From assembly GCA_934716785.1 (NCBI GenBank), contig CAKUYM010000270.1, forward strand, positions 1 through 6,070: a DNA stretch of 6,070 bases. Reading direction: 5' to 3'. This DNA comes from an uncultured Bacteroides sp. GTDB taxonomy: Bacteria; Bacteroidota; Bacteroidia; Bacteroidales; Bacteroidaceae. The position numbers and the translations under genes are program-made. The notes under the pieces are model-generated. The model made no database searches. It saw only the letters and a program-made list of their open reading frames with translations, and was not told where the DNA came from. Below, piece by piece: positions 1-6,062 of this stretch (the stretch's first letter is position 1; each line of letters starts with the position of its first letter).

Positions 1-3000
1 AGATGCCGTAGTCTATTCCTCTTGACAAAGAGGCAGACTGTCCAACTTCTGGATCTATTCCGCTGTAGCTGCTGATTGTAAGCAAGTTTTGGCCACTGAT
101 ATATATACGGACATTTTGAAGCATCATCTTCTTTATCAAGGAAGAAGGTAGTGTATAACCTATCTGAACATTTCTCAATCGAAGGTAAGACCCATCTTCC
201 ACATATCGGTCTGAAAGGCGATTGTTATTGTTGTAATCGGCGGCTGCCAAGCGTGGAATGTTCGTATTCGTTCTGCTCGGAGTCCAGTAATTCAACAAGG
301 CTCTGTCTTTATTGGTGATGTCGGTGAGACTGTACGTGTACAGGCGCATAGCATTGAATATATCGTTGCCGATTGTACCGCCGAATTGCAGACTTAAGTC
401 AAATCCTTTCCATGCCATACCTATGTTGAATCCATAGATGGCATCTGGGATAGGATTTCCGATCATCCGTTTGTCCTCTTCGTCTAATTTACCATTGCCA
501 TCTGTATCCACGAAATAAACATCACCTAATTCGGCATTAGGCAGATAGTCAGCTTTTTTAACTTCCGCCAGTTGGGCTTCTGTCTGGATCAGTCCGTTCG
601 TTACGTATCCATAGAAAGCACCGATAGGCAGTCCTTCATTGGTATAAGTTGCATATTGCTGCCGAAGTACTCCGGAAGGAATAGGAGTTCCTCCGTTTAG
701 CTTCGTCATGCGGTTGCGGATTGTAGAAAGATTGAATCCTATGCTATATTCGAAATCGTTGATCTGATCCCTCCATTCTATGTTTAACTCTATTCCCCGA
801 TTATTCGCCGCACCGATATTGGTATAGGTATTATCGGTATATCCCATGTATTTGGGCATGGGAGCTGCCAGCAGCATGTCTTTAGTTGTTTTATTGTAAT
901 ACTCGAAACTAAAGATCAGTCTATTATTCAAGAAACTTGCATCAATACCGATGTTCATAGATTCGGTCGTTTCCCATTTGATATTGGAGTTCCCCAGTCG
1001 TCTTACAGCAATTCCCTGATATAATGTTTCATTGGAGCCGGCTCCGAACAAAGCGCCATACTGGGTCCATAAAGACAATAAACTGCGGTCGAGGTAGCTA
1101 CCGATGTTCTGGTTTCCTATTTGTCCCCATCCGGCGCGGAGTTTCAGGGATGAAATCCAATCGGCATTCAGCTTTTTGAAGAATTTCTCATTATTAATTC
1201 TCCAGCCTAATGCAAAAGACGGAAAATTACCCCAGCGGTTATCTTTGGCGAATTTGGAAGAGCCGTCACGTCTGAAGGATGCAGTCAACAGATACCTGTT
1301 ATCGTATTCATAGTGCAATCTTCCCAAATACGAGATTAATCCGTAATCTGTCGCATAGTTCGTTCCGGTTGTTTTATTTTTGTCAAGAGTGGCATCGATA
1401 TATTGTAAGTTAGGGGATTCACCAATAAAATCACGTCCGCTCAGTCCAAGAACTTCTCTTTTTCCCCATTCATTGGTATATCCGGCAACAATATTCAGAC
1501 TATGTTTTTCGGCAAATGTCTTGATGTATGTAAGGGTATTTTCAAAAGTATAGTAATTACCGTTTGTTTGGGTTTTCGATAAACTGCTTTCGTCATTTTT
1601 CTGGCTGTTGGATACAAAGTATACAGGGCTGAAACTTTTAGCTTCACTTCTTCTTATTTCCGCACCGAAACTGCTTTTTAGCTTAAGGCCTTTTACAATC
1701 TGCAACTCACCGTAAATATTTCCGATTACGGCCAAGTCTTTATTGCTGCGATCCCTATACATGATATCAGCCAGTGGGTTGTAGTAATCGATATAGAGCG
1801 ATGAGCCGTAGCTGCCATCTGGTTTTACAGCAGGGATAACAGGCTCTACACGAATCGCATTACTGATGACGCCATAGTCGGCATCATACAAACCTGAACT
1901 ATTGTATTCGCTGATACCCGATGAGTTGGATTTGGATATTGATATGTTTGTTCCGACAGTCAAAAAGTTTTTAATGATTGTCTTTTCAGAACTTTGGCGT
2001 AGGTTTATCCTTTCATATTCCGTCTTCCTGATCGTTCCTTCTTGGTTTAGGTAACTGATGCCTAAATTATACTTGTAATCGTCAGCTTTTCCCCCACTGA
2101 TTCCTACACTGTAATTTTGCATGAATGCGCTCCGGGAGATCTCGTCTATCCAGTTTGTGGAAATATTTCTGTCGACCAGACTCAAATCTATTCCGGTAAC
2201 ACCCGCTTCCGTTTTTACTTTATTGATATCCGATTGTAAATCATACCATTCTGACCCTGACATAAGATCTAAATTATTAAGCAGTTCGCTGACACCCCAA
2301 TAAGCATCGAACGTAACCGTTGTTTTCCCTACTACACCTTTTTGAGTAGTGATAAGAATGACCCCATTCGCTCCTCTGGAACCATAGATAGCAGAAGCCG
2401 AAGCATCTTTCAATATTTCCATGGATTGTATATCGGATGCGCTCAGATAATTGATGTCGGTGACCGGCATTCCGTCTACAACATACAATGGCTCGGCATC
2501 ATTTACCGTCCCTACACCACGTATACGGATTGTTGAGGCTGAGCCGGGAGAACCAGAATTAGAAGTAACCGATACTCCCGTAGCCAGTCCTTGCAATGCC
2601 GAAGACACATTGGCAACCGGTTGACGGGCTATCTTATCTTTATCTACAGAGGCGATGGCACCGGTGATATCGCTTTTTTTCATTGTACCGTATCCCACGA
2701 CAATTACCTCGTCCAGCGTCTGCAAATCCTCTATCAAGATGATTTTTAGCGGTTGCTGCTGTCCGGCTGGTACTTCTTTGGTTATATAACCGATATAGGA
2801 GATAATCAGAACTGCCGATTGAGGAACATTGTCGATAATGAAATTACCGTCGACGTTTGTGATGGATCCGGTAGCTGTTCCTTTCACCATAACATTGGCA
2901 CCGATGACAGGTTCACCGTTTTGGTTCACTACCATGCCGCTGATACTTTTATTCTGTTGGTTGGTAGCTGTACTTTTGCTTGCTGCAATTTCTTTTTTGG

Positions 3001-3337
3001 CTGTCAGGATAATGTTTTTATCCAGTACCTCATATTTTATATCTGTATTTCGGAATAGCTCATCCAATATCTCGAATACATTTTTCTGGTTGGCATGAAT
3101 AGATACCAGTTTATTTGTATTCACTTGTTTCGTATTGTAGAAGAATTTGAATTCCGATTGGGTTTCAATGTGGTCTAAAACCGTTTGTATGGTTCTATTT
3201 GTAACCTTGACAGACAATGAAGTGGTCTGGCTATACGTATTTGCCGCGTTCACTATAGTAAAGGCGGCGACTAACAATAGTGCAGTTATTTTCATACGTA
3301 AAAGTATTTCCGTTTTGATATTACTTCTTTTTTGCAT
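1..3337 (-). CDS. SusC/RagA-family TonB-dependent outer-membrane transporter with STN domain (3' end cut by window edge)
   Basis: Energy-dependent outer-membrane import channel, normally paired with a SusD-like lipoprotein lid and powered by TonB-ExbBD. Reading the minus strand from ATG at 3337 gives 1112 open codons to the left edge. Order: a 14-residue N-terminal extension, then a signal peptide (MKITALLLVAAFTIVNAA, residues 15-32); STN domain about 40-113; carboxypeptidase-regulatory-like beta domain about 131-204 (ISGMVVNQNGEPVIGANV); LDEVIVVGYGT at 208-218; plug about 219-335 with the SusC/RagA signature (RIRGVGT, AEPLYVVDGMPV) and ILKDASASAIYGSRGANGVI at 308-327; then the barrel, with FRRDGSSKF at 688-696 and WGQIGNQNIG at 737-746. 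It ends in GIDPEVG...GIDYGI, close to the usual C-terminus, so probably only some tens of residues are missing. The STN domain marks a signalling transporter and fits the adjacent FecR and sigma genes. An alternative start at 3295 would drop only the extension; longer starts are common in STN-bearing SusC proteins. The substrate cannot be inferred: glycan is the commonest case, but peptide or other ligands are possible. Confidence 0.95.
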   Translation of the reverse strand, partial: MQKRSNIKTEILLRMKITALLLVAAFTIVNAANTYSQTTSLSVKVTNRTIQTVLDHIETQSEFKFFYNTKQVNTNKLVSIHANQKNVFEILDELFRNTDIKYEVLDKNIILTAKKEIAASKSTATNQQNKSISGMVVNQNGEPVIGANVMVKGTATGSITNVDGNFIIDNVPQSAVLIISYIGYITKEVPAGQQQPLKIILIEDLQTLDEVIVVGYGTMKKSDITGAIASVDKDKIARQPVANVSSALQGLATGVSVTSNSGSPGSASTIRIRGVGTVNDAEPLYVVDGMPVTDINYLSASDIQSMEILKDASASAIYGSRGANGVILITTQKGVVGKTTVTFDAYWGVSELLNNLDLMSGSEWYDLQSDINKVKTEAGVTGIDLSLVDRNISTNWIDEISRSAFMQNYSVGISGGKADDYKYNLGISYLNQEGTIRKTEYERINLRQSSEKTIIKNFLTVGTNISISKSNSSGISEYNSSGLYDADYGVISNAIRVEPVIPAVKPDGSYGSSLYIDYYNPLADIMYRDRSNKDLAVIGNIYGELQIVKGLKLKSSFGAEIRRSEAKSFSPVYFVSNSQKNDESSLSKTQTNGNYYTFENTLTYIKTFAEKHSLNIVAGYTNEWGKREVLGLSGRDFIGESPNLQYIDATLDKNKTTGTNYATDYGLISYLGRLHYEYDNRYLLTASFRRDGSSKFAKDNRWGNFPSFALGWRINNEKFFKKLNADWISSLKLRAGWGQIGNQNIGSYLDRSLLSLWTQYGALFGAGSNETLYQGIAVRRLGNSNIKWETTESMNIGIDASFLNNRLIFSFEYYNKTTKDMLLAAPMPKYMGYTDNTYTNIGAANNRGIELNIEWRDQINDFEYSIGFNLSTIRNRMTKLNGGTPIPSGVLRQQYATYTNEGLPIGAFYGYVTNGLIQTEAQLAEVKKADYLPNAELGDVYFVDTDGNGKLDEEDKRMIGNPIPDAIYGFNIGMAWKGFDLSLQFGGTIGNDIFNAMRLYTYSLTDITNKDRALLNYWTPSRTNTNIPRLAAADYNNNNRLSDRYVEDGSYLRLRNVQIGYTLPSSLIKKMMLQNVRIYISGQNLLTISSYSGIDPEVGQSASLSRGIDYGI

Positions 3338-3399
3338 AGATTTGCGGTATTCTAAAGGTAAATAAAATGATAAGCTCGTTTCGGCAAGCATTGTTTTTC

Positions 3400-3433
3400 C
3401 ACACGGATAGATACGCCAATATTTATTCGTGTG
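3400..3433. repeat. Imperfectly placed inverted repeat CACACG/CGTGTG in the transporter leader
   Basis: CACACG (3400-3405) and CGTGTG (3428-3433) are perfect 6-base inverted arms separated by 22 bases. On the plus strand the right arm is followed directly by TTTTTTG, which resembles a weak terminator, but no plus-strand gene ends nearby. On the minus strand it would lie in the untranslated leader between the anti-sigma and transporter genes, 63 bases or more before the transporter start. The short stem and long loop make chance a real possibility. Confidence 0.25.
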
Positions 3434-3481
3434 TTTTTTGTTTTAAGGGTCTCTGATTTTCATGGTGTTTTTTGTTTTAAG
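3431..3481. repeat. Perfect 17-bp direct repeat between anti-sigma and transporter genes
   Basis: GTGTTTTTTGTTTTAAG occurs at 3431-3447 and again, identically, at 3465-3481, with starts 34 bp apart. On the transcribed (minus) strand the unit reads CTTAAAACAAAAAACAC. The pair fills most of the first half of the 154-bp gap after the fecR stop. It could be a tandem binding site or part of an ECF-dependent promoter for the transporter, or simply a local duplication of low-complexity DNA. What is seen is only the exact repetition; the regulatory role is inference. No other copy was noticed in the window. Confidence 0.6.
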
Positions 3482-3491
3482 ATTAGACAAA

Positions 3492-4505
3492 CTAAAATAG
3501 CTCAATTTTACTTTTAGTGATTTCTCCGTCCCGATCGAGTTCGTAATTTATCTTGTAACGTATTCCGGACGATCGCTTGAAATGTTCCAATACTCGCTCG
3601 ATTTGCTGATTGGTGAAAACACCGGTGAAAGAATACTTATAAAAAGCGGGATCTTTTATTATAAACTCCACATTGAAGCGTTTGCTTAGTATCCATAAGA
3701 TATCCGACAAGGGAGTGTCTTTTAAAATGATCTGTCCGTTTTTCCAAGCAATATCTTTAGGTACGTATGCTTTGTGGATTAGGCTTTGGCTGGTTTTCTT
3801 ATTATAATAAACCTGCTCATTAGGTTTTATGACTATACTGTTGGATGTGCTATTTTGATAATTGAACTCAATGGAACCTTCGACAAGAGTTGCTACTATG
3901 AAATCATTGCTGCCATAAGCATCCATATTGAATTCAGTGCCCAAGACTTTAATGGAAGATCTTTCCGTATGAACGATAAAAGGTATTTTGGTGTTTTTGG
4001 CTACTTTGAAATAGGCTTCACCATCAAGAATAACTTCACGGGTCTGGCCGGAAAAATTGTTTGGATATTTAAGATAAGAGGACGAGTTTAGCCATACTTT
4101 CGTGCCGTCTGGCAATACTGTTGAGCCGATCATCCCAGGGGTCATGCGAGCTTCCAAATAAAAAACAGGAGCTTCTTTCTTGGACTGCAACAAGAGGAAT
4201 CCTGAAAGAATGAGTAGTGGCAACAGTAGGATTACGGCAACTCTCTGAACCAAAAAATAAAATTTTTGGAGTTGTTCTTTTTTAATTCGTTTGTTGACCT
4301 TTTCCAATGCTTCTTGAGGAGCCGAGCGTTTGATGAATTGCAAAGAGGTAACGGCAAAAGAGAGCCTATAGTAATCTTCAGCAATCTTTCGGTTTTCTTC
4401 CGATGCGTTGATCCACTCTTCTACTTCGGTGTGTTCTTGACTGTTTAATTCATGGTTCACATACCGGAACAAACTTAGTTCGCTTATCTCTTTTTTCTGC
4501 TTCAT
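3492..4505 (-). CDS. FecR-family anti-sigma factor (inner-membrane regulator)
   Basis: A 337-residue single-pass inner-membrane protein predicted to bind and control the ECF sigma factor encoded next to it, and to receive the signal from the transporter's STN domain in the periplasm. The cytoplasmic N-terminal part (about 1-87) is a helical sigma-binding region rich in charged residues. One membrane segment lies at about 88-106 (RVAVILLLPLLILSGFLLL). The periplasmic FecR core shows LPDGTKVWLNSSSYLKYP (131-148), LDGEAYFKVAK (160-170), FIVHT...IKVLGTEFN (176-193) and LVEGSIEF (207-214). The C-terminal part from WKNGQIILKDTPLSDIL (254-270) onward matches the DUF4974-type domain common in Bacteroidetes FecR proteins. 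The length is normal for the family. The ATG at 4505 (MKQKKEISEL) is preceded by an A-rich stretch and no clear Shine-Dalgarno. It lies upstream of the transporter on the same strand with a 154-bp gap, so co-transcription is possible. The sigma gene is divergent, 122 bp away. Confidence 0.95.
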   Translation of the reverse strand: MKQKKEISELSLFRYVNHELNSQEHTEVEEWINASEENRKIAEDYYRLSFAVTSLQFIKRSAPQEALEKVNKRIKKEQLQKFYFLVQRVAVILLLPLLILSGFLLLQSKKEAPVFYLEARMTPGMIGSTVLPDGTKVWLNSSSYLKYPNNFSGQTREVILDGEAYFKVAKNTKIPFIVHTERSSIKVLGTEFNMDAYGSNDFIVATLVEGSIEFNYQNSTSNSIVIKPNEQVYYNKKTSQSLIHKAYVPKDIAWKNGQIILKDTPLSDILWILSKRFNVEFIIKDPAFYKYSFTGVFTNQQIERVLEHFKRSSGIRYKINYELDRDGEITKSKIELF

Positions 4506-4547
4506 TGTCTTTTGTTCTTTCTAATATGACAGTTCATAGATGAAATC

Positions 4548-4558
4548 TCCTAAAAGGA
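4548..4558. promoter_or_regulatory. Small inverted repeat next to the sigma-gene promoter (weak operator candidate)
   Basis: TCCT-AAA-AGGA is a perfect short inverted repeat that ends two bases before the candidate -33 element of the sigma gene, inside the divergent intergenic region. Its position would suit a regulator-binding site, but four-base arms are expected often by chance, so this is only a pointer. Confidence 0.15.
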
Positions 4559-4559
4559 A

Positions 4560-4589
4560 TTGGTTAATTAGTTTTTTTTTCTAATTTTG
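4560..4589 (+). promoter_or_regulatory. Candidate Bacteroides-type housekeeping promoter for the ECF sigma gene
   Basis: TAATTTTG at 4582-4589 matches the Bacteroides -7 consensus TAnnTTTG exactly. A TTG-containing TTGG at 4560-4563 sits 18-19 bases upstream, close to the usual spacing for the -33 element (consensus TTTG), with a T-tract between. Transcription would begin a few bases after 4589, giving a leader of about 30 bases before the ATG at 4628. This suggests that the sigma gene is made by the primary sigma factor rather than only by autoregulation. The -7 match is strong and the -33 match is partial. Confidence 0.55.
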
Positions 4590-4627
4590 CTTTAAATACA
4601 CAAATGTTTACCTGTATAAGTTGACTC

Positions 4628-5224
4628 ATGATTAAGCAAATGCATCAGAATACAGAAGATGAAAGACTATTTGAATCTCTTCAACGGGGAAACAAGAAGG
4701 CTTTTGATACTTTCTTTTTAAGATATTATCCGGTTTTGTGTGCTTATGCGACACAATTTGTAGGAATGAATGATGCGGAGGAGATCATACAGGATATGAT
4801 GGTTGGCATTTGGATACGTAGAAAGGATATTGTGATAGACTCTTCTCTGAACGGTTATCTTTTTCGTGCCGTAAAGAATAAATGTATCAATCATATTGAG
4901 AAATGCCGCTTGCACGAACAAGTGCATACGCTCATAGCCGGTAATTGGCAATCGCAATTTGAGGATCCTGATTTTTATGTAGTAGAAGAACTGACACAGA
5001 AAATAGAGGAAGCATTGGCAAAACTCCCGGAAACATATCGAACCGCTTTTGTGATGAATAGGATTGATGGGAAGACCTATAATGAAATCGCTACTATTTT
5101 AGGCGTATCTTCCAAAACCGTTGATTATCGTATACAACAGGCCCTCAAGAATCTCCGTATTGAATTGAAAGATTATCTTCCGATACTACTGATGCTGAAA
5201 TGCTTAATCGGATATAAACTATGA
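4628..5224 (+). CDS. ECF-type RNA polymerase sigma factor (sigma-70 family, FecI/RpoE-like)
   Basis: A 198-residue extracytoplasmic-function sigma factor that directs RNA polymerase to a small set of promoters, here most likely those of the adjacent transporter operon. Region 2 covers about 22-90: AFDTFFLRYYPVLCAYATQF (25-44) and DAEEIIQDMMVGIWIRR (49-65) give the core-binding and -10-recognition helices, followed by LNGYLFRAVKNKCINHI (74-90). A short linker is followed by region 4 (about 123-185): LAKLPETYRTAFVMNRIDGK (130-149), then the helix-turn-helix YNEIATILGVSSKTVDYRIQ (151-170) that reads the -35 element. Regions 1 and 3 are absent, as usual for ECF factors, and the length is normal. 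The ATG at 4628 gives MIKQMHQNTEDERLF; an in-frame ATG at 4640 is an alternative. The gene is divergent from the anti-sigma gene, so the two need not be translated together. The hydrophobic tail PILLMLKCLIGYKL is slightly unusual. The target promoter sequence is not known from this window. Confidence 0.95.
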   Translation: MIKQMHQNTEDERLFESLQRGNKKAFDTFFLRYYPVLCAYATQFVGMNDAEEIIQDMMVGIWIRRKDIVIDSSLNGYLFRAVKNKCINHIEKCRLHEQVHTLIAGNWQSQFEDPDFYVVEELTQKIEEALAKLPETYRTAFVMNRIDGKTYNEIATILGVSSKTVDYRIQQALKNLRIELKDYLPILLMLKCLIGYKL

Positions 5225-5451
5225 TGCTGAAAGGAATTCAGTTATCGTGCATATTTGTGAAGGCCGCTTAAGTATATGTTGAGGCTAAGTATTGCAAATT
5301 GACGTTAATTCATTTTTGACCGGCTGAACCATTCTTTTGTGTCTGTTGTTATTCAATAAAAAGGAAAGTAGTATAAACGAGTAATGTAATGCTCTCGGGT
5401 ATATTATTGCATCTTTATGGAACAAATCATTTTTAATCTAAAAACGAAAAC
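5225..5451. other. Non-coding spacer between the sigma gene and the small YtxH-like gene
   Basis: There is no ORF of note. A small hairpin (CTGAA 5227-5231, TTCAG 5237-5241) follows the sigma stop but has no T-run, so it is a poor terminator. TATTATTG at 5402-5409 differs by one base from TAnnTTTG and would suit a promoter for the gene at 5458, but no TTTG lies at the expected distance upstream. The 227-base gap suggests that the small gene has its own promoter and is not part of the sigma operon. Confidence 0.5.
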
Positions 5452-5457
5452 TTGATT

Positions 5458-5736
5458 ATGGAGTGTAGACATGGTAATTTCTGGATTGGACTTGGAATAG
5501 GGTCAATCCTTGGTGCGGTAGCTTATCGCCTTTCGCGTACGGCGAAAGTCAGACAAATGGAAAATGATATTTATGATGCTATTCGTTGCATCGGTCGTGA
5601 TGCGGAGGCTGTAGCGGTTTGCGCTGAGAGAAAAGCGGTGGATCTCGGACTCAAAGCAGTAGAAACCGGAGCTGAAATTGCAGATAAAGTAGCGGAAGAA
5701 GCTGATAGAATGGCTGGAAAAACAAAGGATAAATGA
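5458..5736 (+). CDS. Small YtxH-like membrane-anchored protein with 11-residue repeat
   Basis: A 92-residue protein of unknown function. Residues 7-23 (NFWIGLGIGSILGAVAY) form a short glycine-rich hydrophobic segment with GxxxG-like spacing, typical of YtxH-type small proteins, followed by positive residues (RLSRTAKVR). The rest is alanine-rich and charged and should form a long amphipathic helix. From residue 56 it falls into three consecutive 11-residue units that each end in Lys: AERKAVDLGLK, AVETGAEIADK, VAEEADRMAGK, then TKDK. Such 11-mer periodicity is seen in apolipoprotein- or LEA-like helices that lie on membranes. The ATG at 5458 (MECRHGNFW) is preferred; a TTG at 5452 in the same frame would add only two residues. 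A strong terminator follows, so it is probably monocistronic. A link to the neighbouring sigma system is not shown. Homologues named YtxH are often called stress-related, but no role should be assumed here. Confidence 0.8.
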   Translation: MECRHGNFWIGLGIGSILGAVAYRLSRTAKVRQMENDIYDAIRCIGRDAEAVAVCAERKAVDLGLKAVETGAEIADKVAEEADRMAGKTKDK

Positions 5737-5754
5737 CGAAGATAGTATTCTCGG

Positions 5755-5794
5755 AATTGGTAATTGACTCGTATGTTGTTGATTACCAATTTTT
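5755..5794 (+). terminator. Intrinsic terminator of the YtxH-like gene
   Basis: AATTGGTAAT (5755-5764) pairs perfectly with ATTACCAATT (5782-5791), and the right arm runs into TTTTT (5790-5794). The stem can be lengthened inward by two G-T wobble pairs and then A-T and C-G, leaving a loop of about nine bases. It lies 18 bases after the stop codon at 5734-5736. The stem is AT-rich but long, which is normal for this group of bacteria. Confidence 0.8.
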
Positions 5795-5835
5795 GTATGA
5801 TAACTATTTACCATTTGCATAACTCAATTTTGTAG

Positions 5836-5852
5836 GTGTGTGCTCGTACACA
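5836..5852. repeat. GTGTGTGC element with small hairpin
   Basis: GTGTGTGCTCGT at 5836-5847 matches GTGTGTGCACGT at 6037-6048 in 11 of 12 bases. Bases 5837-5852 (TGTGTGCTCGTACACA) can fold as a five-pair stem plus one G-T pair around a CTCG loop. It sits about 40 bases after the terminator. No T-run follows directly, so it is not itself a good terminator. The role is unknown. Confidence 0.35.
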
Positions 5853-6036
5853 TTCTATATTTTCCCCTATTATTTTCTATTCTTTTCCAAGGTAAATATG
5901 CGCTGTTTTTTATCTTTTTCTTTTCTGTAAATGTACTTTTTATTATTTATTCCACCGTTTTTCTTATGTTTAACAACATGGATAATTTATATGTGTTATT
6001 GCTAATTTGTTGATTATTAGTTGAATGATTGCTTTT

Positions 6037-6062
6037 GTGTGTGCACGTGTGTGCGCACACAC
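6037..6062. repeat. GT/CA-rich palindrome at the right edge
   Basis: GTGTGTGC occurs at 6037-6044 and 6047-6054, and its exact complement GCACACAC at 6055-6062. The second and third elements form a perfect 16-bp palindrome, GTGTGTGCGCACACAC (6047-6062). The first and third could instead form an 8-bp hairpin with a 10-base loop. This GC-richer island stands out in very AT-rich DNA. TTGCTT flanks it on both sides (6030-6035 and 6065-6070). It might be an operator, a hairpin in a leader, or an end of a repeated element; the window stops too soon to tell. Confidence 0.5.

Noticed and set aside
2753..3098. Plus-strand reading frames of 89-101 residues
   Set aside because: They lie fully antisense to the STN, carboxypeptidase-regulatory-like and start-of-plug part of the transporter gene, which has clear family motifs. 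They show no recognisable domain and are shadow frames.
1..3337. Possible frameshift or pseudogene in the transporter
   Set aside because: The minus frame is open from 3337 to the edge, and the plug, barrel and near-C-terminal motifs stay in the same frame. The end is lost only because of the window edge.
3443..3463. Six-codon upstream frame MKIRDP on the minus strand as a leader peptide
   Set aside because: It is too short, has no ribosome-binding signal and no codon bias of an attenuation peptide. It is mentioned only as context for the repeat.
3431..3481. CRISPR-like repeat-spacer pattern
   Set aside because: There are only two 17-base low-complexity copies with a 17-base gap, no further units, and no cas gene.
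3786..4091. Plus-strand 101-residue frame
   Set aside because: It is antisense to the periplasmic core of the FecR gene, whose motifs are intact in the minus frame.
5315..5339. TTTG (5315-5318) and TTCTTTTG (5332-5339) as a -33/-7 pair
   Set aside because: The spacing is only 13 bases instead of about 19-21, and the second element has a mismatch at the conserved A.
5402..5409. TATTATTG as the promoter of the YtxH-like gene
   Set aside because: It has one mismatch to TAnnTTTG and no TTTG at the expected distance upstream; such near-matches are common in AT-rich DNA.
5503..5820. Minus-strand frames of 72 and 105 residues
   Set aside because: They are antisense to the YtxH-like gene and run through its terminator. 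The plus frame has a coherent hydrophobic anchor and repeat, which the minus frames lack.
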